In this document: in pieces, positions 1 through 5,421 of the stretch
How positions within the stretch are numbered: the stretch's first letter is position 1
Layout: the number at the start of each line of letters is the position of its first letter
Origin: Accumulibacter sp.
GTDB taxonomy: Bacteria; Pseudomonadota; Gammaproteobacteria; Burkholderiales; Rhodocyclaceae
NCBI GenBank assembly: GCA_003538495.1
Contig: DPSD01000268.1
Span: forward strand, 1 to 10,173
Direction: 5' to 3'
DNA length: 10,173 nt
Notes under the pieces: generated by a model
Seen by the model: the letters and a program-made list of their open reading frames with translations, nothing else
The model's database searches: none
Told to the model about the DNA's origin: nothing
Program-made: the position numbers and the translations under genes

Positions 1-133
1 CCCAGCCGCTGCCGGCTCCCTGGCGACCGCTCAGCGCCCGGCGCTCCGCCCATGAACCCGCCGCCAGCAGAACGGCGATGTAAACCACAATCGCCACCAG
101 CAGCCAGAACGGCGAAAAATACCGTTCGTCCAT
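1..133 (-). CDS. N-terminus of a membrane protein, probably SSF-type symporter/sensor histidine kinase (partial)
   Basis: Only the first 44 codons lie in the window; the frame runs off the left edge without a stop. It begins with ATG at 133-131, whose A is also the last base of the upstream gene's TAA stop (TAATG overlap), so translation is probably coupled. The visible peptide starts MDERYFSPFWLL, has one hydrophobic segment at about residues 8-26, then WAERRALSGRQ. A first helix followed by an 'A-W-ERRA-GR' stretch is how sodium:solute symporter (SSF/SLC5) proteins of the CbrA-like symporter-kinase family begin, as I recall it. Position behind a histidine kinase and a two-helix small protein suits a symporter or symporter-kinase. 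Any membrane protein with a first helix and a basic loop remains possible, because no kinase or symporter core is visible. Confidence 0.6.
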   Translation of the reverse strand, partial: MDERYFSPFWLLVAIVVYIAVLLAAGSWAERRALSGRQGAGSGW

Positions 134-399
134 TACTGTTCGCTCGTCCGCCCGTCCTCGCTTGCCTTGGGCGGTGCGCTACGTTTCAGGCTCCGGGAAA
201 CTGCCAGGAGGACCACGACCAGCCCGCTCCAGACCACGAAGACGTAAACGAAAACGGCCAGCGTCCCGTGCGCTCCGGCAATCTGGATCAGCGGCCAGCC
301 GACGAGCACCGCGCTGACCCAGGCCAGCGCCAGTTGGAACAGCGGATCGGTGAGCCGACGCGGCTTGCGGGTGATGATCTGCGTCTGCTCCGTGGTCAA
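133..399 (-). CDS. Small two-helix membrane protein, 88 aa, putative symporter-associated subunit
   Basis: This frame encodes a hydrophilic N-terminus (residues 1-17, basic KPRR), a hydrophobic segment at about 18-40 containing WVSAVLVGWPL, a short loop (AGAHG), a second hydrophobic segment at about 46-67, and a basic/polar tail. I chose the TTG at 399-397 because it overlaps the kinase's TGA stop (TTGA), and no later start keeps the first helix. No clear Shine-Dalgarno is visible, so it probably depends on coupling from the kinase gene. The stop overlaps the next start by one base. Small two-helix proteins encoded directly before SSF symporters are a known arrangement (DUF4212 and DUF485 types); the size, two helices and position match that plan, but I do not see a diagnostic motif of either family. 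The role as an accessory subunit is therefore inferred from context. Confidence 0.65.
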   Translation of the reverse strand: MTTEQTQIITRKPRRLTDPLFQLALAWVSAVLVGWPLIQIAGAHGTLAVFVYVFVVWSGLVVVLLAVSRSLKRSAPPKASEDGRTSEQ

Positions 400-1547
400 T
401 CGGGCAGGCTGACGGTGACCGTGGTGCCGACCGCCGGAATGCTGTCGAACTCGATCTCGCCGCCATGCGCGCGGACGATATCGCGCGTCACGGTCAGCCC
501 GAGGCCCGTCCCCTTGCCAACCGGCCGAGTCGTGTAGAAAGGATCGAAGACCCTTCCCAGCGCGTCTTGGTCGATGCCGACGCCGTTGTCCCGGACCTCG
601 ATGAGCGTCTGTCGGCCGTCGAAACGGCTGCAGACGCGCACCTCGCCGTCGGCGCCCTTGCCCTCGATCGCCTGCACGGCGTTGTTGAGGATCGCCAGAA
701 ACGCTTGCGCAAGGTGCCCTGGCAAACACAGGAGCGGCTTCAGGGCGCCCAGCTCACAGACCAGCGTGGCGCCGGACGGAAGGCCTTTCTCGGCCATCTT
801 GCACGCCGAGGCGAGCAGTTGGTTGACGTCGACGACGTCTTCCTGCGGCATGTCGACGTTGGAAAAACCCCTCAGGTCGCTAACGATTCGCGCCACCCGA
901 TCGACGCCACCGACACTGTCGCGCAACAGCTCGGAGAAGTCTTCGAGCGTGAAGGCGAGGTCGGCGGCAGCGATCACCGCTTCGCCGCCCGGCAGCGCCT
1001 GGACCGCCACGGCGAAGTCCTGAAGCTTGCCGAGATAGGACTCCGCGGTGCGCAGGTTGCTGCGCACAAAAGAAATCGGATTGTTGATCTCGTGCGCCAC
1101 GCCGGCGGCCAGCGCGCCCACCGACGCGAGGCGCTCGGCCTGGTACGACTGGCGCTGTCGCTCGTCGAGCAGTTTCACCTGCGCGGCAACGCGGCCATCG
1201 AATTCCTCCGCAAGCTGCTTGTATGCCGCCGCCGACTCGGCCAGCGCGTCGTCCTGCTTCTGCGCGCGCAACAGCTGTCCGATCAGCCCGGCAGCGGCGT
1301 TGCGCGCCGCCGGGGCGGCCTGCGGTGCCTGCAGGTAGCCGATCGGTTCGCATTCGAGTAGCAGTTCGACCCGCTCTTCGGCCGGCAGGTCGCCGGTGCC
1401 ACCGATCACCGTGCCGGCCAGGTCCTGGAGCGCTACCGGAGAAGCAAGCAGCACGCTCAGCGCAGCACACAGGCTGTCGCTTTTCGTTGGCGGCAGCAGC
1501 GCAGCCAAGGATCGATCGTGATCAAAGGAACCAAGCGTCTCGCTCAC
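396..1547 (-). CDS. Soluble sensor histidine kinase, 383 aa
   Basis: A histidine autokinase that should phosphorylate a receiver protein, probably one encoded upstream. The dimerisation/H-box is at residues 138-165, with ERLASVGALAAGVAHEINNP carrying the phospho-accepting His152. The ATP-binding domain shows an N-box (LAILNNAVQAIEGKG, Asn288/289), a G1 box (RDNGVGI, Asp320), an F-box (VFDPFYTT) and a G2 box (GKGTGLGL, 344-351). Residues 95-140 look like a helical coiled coil. I see no membrane segment and no recognised sensor domain in residues 1-95, so the input is probably cytoplasmic or delivered by a partner. The start is GTG at 1547-1545, with a G-run at 1552-1556 only four bases upstream, so the start is less certain than the domain call. 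It follows the receiver gene after a 291-bp gap and overlaps the next gene by four bases. Confidence 0.95.
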   Translation of the reverse strand: MSETLGSFDHDRSLAALLPPTKSDSLCAALSVLLASPVALQDLAGTVIGGTGDLPAEERVELLLECEPIGYLQAPQAAPAARNAAAGLIGQLLRAQKQDDALAESAAAYKQLAEEFDGRVAAQVKLLDERQRQSYQAERLASVGALAAGVAHEINNPISFVRSNLRTAESYLGKLQDFAVAVQALPGGEAVIAAADLAFTLEDFSELLRDSVGGVDRVARIVSDLRGFSNVDMPQEDVVDVNQLLASACKMAEKGLPSGATLVCELGALKPLLCLPGHLAQAFLAILNNAVQAIEGKGADGEVRVCSRFDGRQTLIEVRDNGVGIDQDALGRVFDPFYTTRPVGKGTGLGLTVTRDIVRAHGGEIEFDSIPAVGTTVTVSLPD

Positions 1548-1838
1548 ACTGCCCCCATGGTTCGGTATCCCCGACGCGCATCAACCAGCTTGTGCCCCCG
1601 GTGAGCGGCATCGGCCCATAAACGAAAGCCACCCGCTTGCGGCCCTGGCGACCGCATCTGCGAACGATACGCCCTTACAGCGGGTGTGTGCGCCTTTTCG
1701 GGCCGCCAAGGAGATGGACGAGCAGCAGCAGACGGACGAGAAGGGCGCGTCGCCTGGCCACGCTGCCGCTGGATGACGCGCTGACTGCGGACATTGCAGG
1801 AGCGGGCCGCTGCGATCTCCGGCATCAAGCGCAGCGTA
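1548..1838. other. 291-bp gap between receiver and kinase genes, no convincing gene
   Basis: The gap separates the stand-alone receiver gene from the histidine kinase gene on the same strand. I see no strong sigma70 promoter, no terminator with a T-tract and no RNA gene. One minus-strand frame of 104 codons spans it (1858-1544), starting inside the receiver gene; it is rich in Arg, Pro, Ser and Ala and looks like a GC-driven open frame. A second minus-strand frame (1794-1675, 39 aa, ATG start) has a Leu-rich stretch but no ribosome-binding site. Its length suggests that the kinase has its own promoter or that a gene has decayed here; the sequence does not decide. Confidence 0.5.
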
Positions 1839-2405
1839 TCAGTCGCGCTTAAGCGCATCCGGGTCGAGCATCACCGACCCGTCCGGCCCCCAATTGACGC
1901 GCGTGATGCCGGGCTCCAGCGCTTCAAGACGCTTGCGCTCGAAATCCTCGGCGCTGAGTTGGCCGAGCTGGAGTCTGGCTTCGTCGGCCATTCGCTGCGT
2001 TTCGTTCTGCAGTTCCTGGTACGCCAACGCTTGCGCAATGGTTGCCACCAGCTCGTAATTATTCCACGGCTTGGCGATGAAGCGCACGATGCCGGCTTCG
2101 TTGATCGCGGCGATCAGGCCATTCAGATCGGCGTAGCCGGACAGAATCAGTCGTGCCGCGTTCGGTTGCAGTTCCCGAAACTCCTTCAGGAAGGCGACGC
2201 CGTCCATGCCCGGCATCCGGTAATCCGAAAGCACCAGGTCGTAGGGCGTCTCGAAGGCTTTTTCAAGCGCCTGCAAGGGGTCGTTACAGGTGTCCACGGT
2301 CAGCGGAAACGCTTTGCCACCCGCCGAGCAGGGTGTCATCGCCAGCAGTCTGCGCAGCGATTTGAGAATGTTCTCTTCGTCGTCGACGATCAGAATACGG
2401 GACAT
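1839..2405 (-). CDS. Stand-alone response regulator receiver with short C-terminal tail, 188 aa
   Basis: A CheY-like receiver occupies about residues 1-125: acidic pair Asp8/Asp9, phospho-acceptor Asp61 in LVLSDYRMPGMDG, conserved Ser89 (ILSGYADL) and Lys112 in a KPW motif. The KPW form is usual in receivers linked to HD-GYP proteins. No DNA-binding or enzymatic domain follows. Residues 126-160 are a charged, probably helical stretch (QELQNETQRMADEARLQLGQ), and the end reads ITRVNWGPDGSVMLDPDALKRD-like, which I cannot assign to a family. It may be a phosphorelay intermediate or act by protein contact. Start is ATG at 2405-2403 with a good GAGGAG ribosome-binding site seven bases upstream. It lies 29 bp behind the receiver-HD-GYP gene and is almost certainly co-transcribed with it. 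Confidence 0.93.
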   Translation of the reverse strand: MSRILIVDDEENILKSLRRLLAMTPCSAGGKAFPLTVDTCNDPLQALEKAFETPYDLVLSDYRMPGMDGVAFLKEFRELQPNAARLILSGYADLNGLIAAINEAGIVRFIAKPWNNYELVATIAQALAYQELQNETQRMADEARLQLGQLSAEDFERKRLEALEPGITRVNWGPDGSVMLDPDALKRD

Positions 2406-2412
2406 TTACGGG

Positions 2413-2418
2413 CTCCTC
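2413..2418 (-). promoter_or_regulatory. Ribosome-binding site of the stand-alone receiver gene
   Basis: The minus strand reads GAGGAG, then a seven-base spacer, then the ATG at 2405-2403. It fixes the start of the receiver gene and lies in the 29-bp gap after the upstream HD-GYP gene, so the receiver can be translated independently from a shared mRNA. Confidence 0.8.
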
Positions 2419-2434
2419 GGCGAAGCTGGCGTGG

Positions 2435-3745
2435 CTAATTGGTGGTGCGGATGTGCAGCACCAGCGACAGGCCTTCACGCTTGGCGTAGGCCTGGATCTC
2501 GCGCACCAGATTGGCGTCCAGCCGGTAGTCGGCGGCCAGCAACAAGCTGCCGTCGCGCGCCATCAGATCGCGCGCCAGGACCATCCCGACCTTGAGCTGT
2601 CCGACCGGAATCCGGGCTGTCTGCCCGACTTCTTCGTGGGGCGCACCCAGAAGTTCCAGTAGCGCGTCGATGACCGTCGGGCAGTAACGCTTGCCGCGCG
2701 ATTTCACCAGCAGGGTCTTGGCGTCTTCGGCGCTGAAGTGCTTCTCCGACAAGGTGCCGATCTGCAGTCCGTCATAGTCGTTGGCGACCGCCAGGATGCG
2801 CCCACCCAAAGGGATGCCGAGCCCCGCCGTACCGTCAGGAAAGCCTTGCCCGTCAAAGCGCTCGTGATGCGCCCGGATCAGATCGGCGGCGTTCTTGAGA
2901 TCGGCCAGGGGCATCAGGGCGTTGGCACCGGCCAGGCTGTGCTTGCGGTAGCGTCCCAGTTCCTCGGCGTTCAACTTCGGGACCGGCTTGGCAAACATCG
3001 CGTCGGAGAAGCCTATCTTGCCGATGTCGTGCAGCAGGCCGGCGATGAAAACATCCTGCTGCGCTTTCGCGTCGAGTCCCAGCTGGATCGCCAGCTTGCG
3101 CGACATGTCGGCGACGCGGCGGGCGTGTCCGCCGCCTGAGCCTTCGCGCAGTTCCATCAGCGCCGAGAACACCTTGATCGAGACCAGAAAACTCTGCTTG
3201 AGGGTGTCGTTGGCGAGATTGAGGAAGCCATTGACCTGCTCCAGCTCGACGGTGCGTTCCCTGACCCGCGCCTCGAGGCCGGTATTGAGTGCCTTCAGCT
3301 CGTCGTTCTGGGTCCGGGTCAGGGCCAGCAGTCGCGCATTCTCGTTCTGCAGTTGCTGCCGTTCCAGGGCGTCACGGACGATCAGCACGATGTCGTTGTC
3401 GTCCCACGGCTTGGAAATATAGCGGTAGATCTCGCCCTTGTTGATCGCATTCACGGTCGCAGCGATGTCTGCGTAACCTGTGAGCAGGATGCGGATCACG
3501 CGTGGCCAGCCGGCCCGCACCTTTTCAAGGAACTGGGCGCCGTCCATCTCCGGCATGCGCATGTCGGAAATCACCAGGTCGATGTTTTCGCGGCCGAGCA
3601 GGTCGAGCCCCCCGGCGCCGCTTTCGGACGTCAGAATGCGGTATCCGCAGGGGCGGAACAGCCGCCGCAAGGCGCTGAGGATCGACGGTTCGTCATCGAC
3701 CAGGAGCAGTGTCTGCGGGCTTGCGGGCGAAGTCTGTTCGGTCAT
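2435..3745 (-). CDS. Response regulator: receiver + HD-GYP c-di-GMP phosphodiesterase, 436 aa
   Basis: RpfG-like architecture: phosphorylation should control hydrolysis of cyclic di-GMP. The receiver covers residues 11-130 (Asp17/Asp18, phospho-acceptor Asp61 in VISDMRMPEMDG, Thr89, Lys112 in SKPWDD). A coiled-coil linker (130-175) leads to the HD-GYP domain (about 183-370): His207, HD at 239-240, His269, HHE at 293-295 and GFPDG at 301-305 in place of GYPxG. The usual 'ADvyDAL' stretch reads ANDYDGL, with Asn322 where Asp is common. After the catalytic domain, residues 375-436 form a small extra module (VGQLKVGMVLARDL...GSLLLAADYRL). Start is the ATG at 3745-3743; the only Shine-Dalgarno-like bases (AAGAAG) abut it, so initiation may be weak. 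It is the first gene of the left block and faces the other HD-GYP gene divergently. Confidence 0.95.
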   Translation of the reverse strand: MTEQTSPASPQTLLLVDDEPSILSALRRLFRPCGYRILTSESGAGGLDLLGRENIDLVISDMRMPEMDGAQFLEKVRAGWPRVIRILLTGYADIAATVNAINKGEIYRYISKPWDDNDIVLIVRDALERQQLQNENARLLALTRTQNDELKALNTGLEARVRERTVELEQVNGFLNLANDTLKQSFLVSIKVFSALMELREGSGGGHARRVADMSRKLAIQLGLDAKAQQDVFIAGLLHDIGKIGFSDAMFAKPVPKLNAEELGRYRKHSLAGANALMPLADLKNAADLIRAHHERFDGQGFPDGTAGLGIPLGGRILAVANDYDGLQIGTLSEKHFSAEDAKTLLVKSRGKRYCPTVIDALLELLGAPHEEVGQTARIPVGQLKVGMVLARDLMARDGSLLLAADYRLDANLVREIQAYAKREGLSLVLHIRTTN

Positions 3746-3894
3746 CTTCTTGCGCCATTCGTTTCAGGGTTGCCGTGGACCGGCAGCACGACGTCCAGCG
3801 CGCCGGTGTTCCGATGGCGCTCGCGCGACCAGTGCTGCGGTGATTCTCCCGCTGCATGCTGCATCCCGGTGAAAGCGCCGTTCCGGAACCTCGG

Positions 3895-3931
3895 CGCTGG
3901 CCAGCATTGTACTTTACCTCATTCGCTGGCC
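3895..3931. promoter_or_regulatory. Candidate minus-strand promoter/operator with CGCTGGCC repeats
   Basis: On the minus strand TACAAT (3911-3906) matches five of six bases of a sigma70 -10 element, but I find no good -35 upstream of it. It is bracketed by CGCTGGCC at 3895-3902 and again at 3924-3931, 29 bp apart. The first copy is part of a 10-bp palindrome GCTGGCCAGC (3896-3905), so the flanks can also be read as an inverted repeat GGCCAGC/GCTGGCC. Such an arrangement could be an operator for the receiver-HD-GYP operon, about 160 bp upstream of its start codon. GC-rich octamers recur easily by chance. Confidence 0.3.
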
Positions 3932-3969
3932 CGGTTGAATGGCTTGTCGGCGCTCTTGCCGCTCGATCG

Positions 3970-4052
3970 CAAGCCGGCAGGAAACCGCCTTGACGGCTGT
4001 GCTCGGCAACGGCCGCAGGCACAGCCACAACCGGCGCGGGACGGCCGGCTTG
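3970..4052. repeat. Concentric inverted repeats (two nested dyads)
   Basis: An outer perfect 9-bp pair, CAAGCCGGC (3970-3978) and GCCGGCTTG (4044-4052), encloses an inner perfect 8-bp pair, GGCTGTGC (3995-4002) and GCACAGCC (4019-4026). The arms are separated by 16 bases on the left and 17 on the right, and the inner loop is 16 bases, so both dyads share one centre near 4010.5. There is no T-tract, so it does not look like an intrinsic terminator. It could be a cruciform, a regulator-binding region or part of a structured RNA. Confidence 0.45.
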
Positions 4053-4099
4053 TCTCCAGACCGTCGGCGACGCGGCGCGTCGAGCCGCCGCCGATAGTT

Positions 4100-4128
4100 T
4101 TGTTACACTGGAGGCGGGAGGGTATTGT
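4100..4128 (+). promoter_or_regulatory. Candidate sigma70 promoter for the plus-strand HD-GYP gene
   Basis: TTGTTA at 4100-4105 (four of six matches to TTGACA) and TATTGT at 4123-4128 (four of six matches to TATAAT) are separated by the optimal 17 bases. They end 30 bases before the ATG at 4159 and sit in the least GC-rich part of the intergenic region. This would give a short leader carrying the GGGGG ribosome-binding stretch. Confidence 0.5.
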
Positions 4129-4144
4129 TCGGGCATTCGACGTC

Positions 4145-4149
4145 GGGGG
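4145..4149 (+). promoter_or_regulatory. Ribosome-binding stretch deciding the start of the DUF3391-HD-GYP gene
   Basis: GGGGG lies nine bases before ATG 4159 but directly abuts the in-frame TTG at 4150, which makes ATG the better start. Confidence 0.5.
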
Positions 4150-4158
4150 TTGTTCGGC

Positions 4159-5421
4159 ATGGAAGATCCAGTGTATGTTGAACCGGCACAGCTGGCGATC
4201 GGCATGTTCGTGATTCTCGACCTGTCGTGGCTCGAACATCCGTTCAGCTTCAACAGCTTCCTCATTCAGGGCGAGGATCAACTGGCCACGCTGCGTGGTC
4301 TGGGGCTGCATCGAGTCCGGATCGATCCCCTGCGTAGCCAGGTGGTGTCACCAACCCAGGCTGATCAGCCGGCCACGGGGCTGCCGCTGGCACGGGATGC
4401 CGAACCCGAAGCGGTGGTCCTGGACGAAAAGGCGTTGCGCAGCGAACGCAACCGGGTATTGAGGTCGAGTATCGCGAACGCTGAGAAGCAGGCCATGAAG
4501 GCGGGCCGGGTGGTCCGTGAGACGACCCGGAAGCTCCTGGAGGAACCGGCCAAAGCGACTGCCATGGTCAGCGACCTGGTTACCGGGATCGCCGATTCAT
4601 TGCTCGGCAACAGCCAAATGATGGTGCACCTGCTCGGCGACAAAGGTGTCGGCGACGCGTCCTATCATCACTCGCTGAACGTTGCGGTGCTGGCGCTGAT
4701 TCTCGGCAAGGCGATGGAGGTCGACGCCGACACCTTGCGTGCGATCGGGGTGGCAGCGATATTTCACGATCTCGGCATGGCGGACGTGCCGCCCGGCGTG
4801 CGGCTCAAGAGCGGCGCGCTGACGCACGCCGAAGAGGCGTTGATGCGCGAGCACTGCGAAGTCGGCGCCAGGATGGCCTTGCGTTGTGGTTTGCCAGAGG
4901 TGGTCGCCGCCGCCATCCTTCAGCATCACGAGCGGCTGGACGGCAGCGGCTACCCGTATCACCTGTCCGGCGGTCAGATTGGCCAGGTGGCGCGGGTGGT
5001 GGCGATCGTCAATCACTATGATCATCTGTGCAATCCGCCCCATGCCGCAGCGGTCGTGACCCCCTATGAGGCCCTGTCCACGATGTTTGCCAGGAACAGG
5101 AACTGGTTTGATGCCGCCATGCTGGCCAGGCTGGTGCGCGTCCTTGGCGTCTATCCTCCGGGCAGCATCGTGCAGCTTTCCAGCGGCGCAACCGGAATGG
5201 TGGTTTCGGTCAACTCGACACGGCCTTTGCAGCCGATGCTGATGGTCTATGATGCGCGGATCCCGAAAGCAGAGGCGCTGATCCTGGATCTTGAGCAGAC
5301 TCCCGGGATCAGCATCACCAAGGCCTTGCGGGCAGGAGCACTGCCGCCGGCGGTGCACGAATATCTCAGCCCGAGGAAGCGTGTGGCCTACTATTTCGGC
5401 GAGGACACGCGCGCCGACTAG
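4159..5421 (+). CDS. DUF3391-HD-GYP domain protein, probable c-di-GMP phosphodiesterase, 420 aa
   Basis: Probable cytoplasmic enzyme cleaving cyclic di-GMP. The N-terminal module (about residues 6-60; VEPAQLAIGMFVILDLSW, later LGLHRVRID) matches DUF3391, usual at the front of this HD-GYP subfamily. A charged helical linker (85-135) leads to the HD-GYP domain (about 140-335): His171 (HHSLNV), HD at 203-204, His232, HHE at 256-258 and DGSGYP at 261-266. The stretch corresponding to 'ADvyDAL' reads VNHYDHLCNP, with Asn285 where Asp is typical; this agrees with my memory of the DUF3391-linked subfamily. The C-terminus (GVYPPGSIVQL, GMVVSVN, YLSPRKRVAYYF) is also typical of it. I chose ATG 4159 over an in-frame TTG at 4150 because GGGGG (4145-4149) is nine bases upstream. 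It has no receiver, so it may act as an unregulated or ligand-controlled partner of the neighbouring receiver-HD-GYP. Confidence 0.95.
   Translation: MEDPVYVEPAQLAIGMFVILDLSWLEHPFSFNSFLIQGEDQLATLRGLGLHRVRIDPLRSQVVSPTQADQPATGLPLARDAEPEAVVLDEKALRSERNRVLRSSIANAEKQAMKAGRVVRETTRKLLEEPAKATAMVSDLVTGIADSLLGNSQMMVHLLGDKGVGDASYHHSLNVAVLALILGKAMEVDADTLRAIGVAAIFHDLGMADVPPGVRLKSGALTHAEEALMREHCEVGARMALRCGLPEVVAAAILQHHERLDGSGYPYHLSGGQIGQVARVVAIVNHYDHLCNPPHAAAVVTPYEALSTMFARNRNWFDAAMLARLVRVLGVYPPGSIVQLSSGATGMVVSVNSTRPLQPMLMVYDARIPKAEALILDLEQTPGISITKALRAGALPPAVHEYLSPRKRVAYYFGEDTRAD

Larger units (their letters stand above)
3746..4158. other. 413-bp divergent intergenic region between two HD-GYP genes
   Basis: This non-coding stretch should hold the promoters for both the minus-strand signalling operon and the plus-strand HD-GYP gene. 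It contains a sigma70-like promoter near the plus gene (4100-4128), a TACAAT-type -10-like element on the minus strand (3911-3906) flanked by GCTGGCC repeats, and a concentric pair of inverted repeats (3970-4052). Open frames crossing it on both strands are Arg/Pro/Ala-rich and resemble no family I know, so I treat them as chance frames. Confidence 0.6.

Noticed and set aside
465..1361. 298-aa plus-strand frame opposite the histidine kinase
   Set aside because: It is the antisense shadow of a gene with complete H, N, G1, F and G2 boxes and shows no independent motif.
1675..1794. 39-aa minus-strand frame with a Leu-rich stretch (RRRALLVRLLLLVHLLGG)
   Set aside because: A small membrane peptide was considered, but no Shine-Dalgarno is present and the Leu run comes from a CTG/CTC-rich stretch; conservation would be needed to revive it.
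1544..1858. 104-aa minus-strand frame filling the receiver-kinase gap
   Set aside because: It begins inside the receiver gene, is dominated by Arg, Pro, Ser and Ala, has no recognisable motif and no ribosome-binding site; high GC explains it.
3970..4052. c-di-GMP riboswitch in the divergent intergenic region
   Set aside because: Inverted repeats beside c-di-GMP genes prompted a check, but I do not recognise the conserved GEMM core, and the structure lies upstream of both candidate promoters rather than in a leader.
3353..4213. 286-aa plus-strand frame crossing the intergenic region
   Set aside because: It is antisense to the receiver-HD-GYP gene over its first part, overlaps the start of the real plus-strand gene in another frame, and has no family resemblance.
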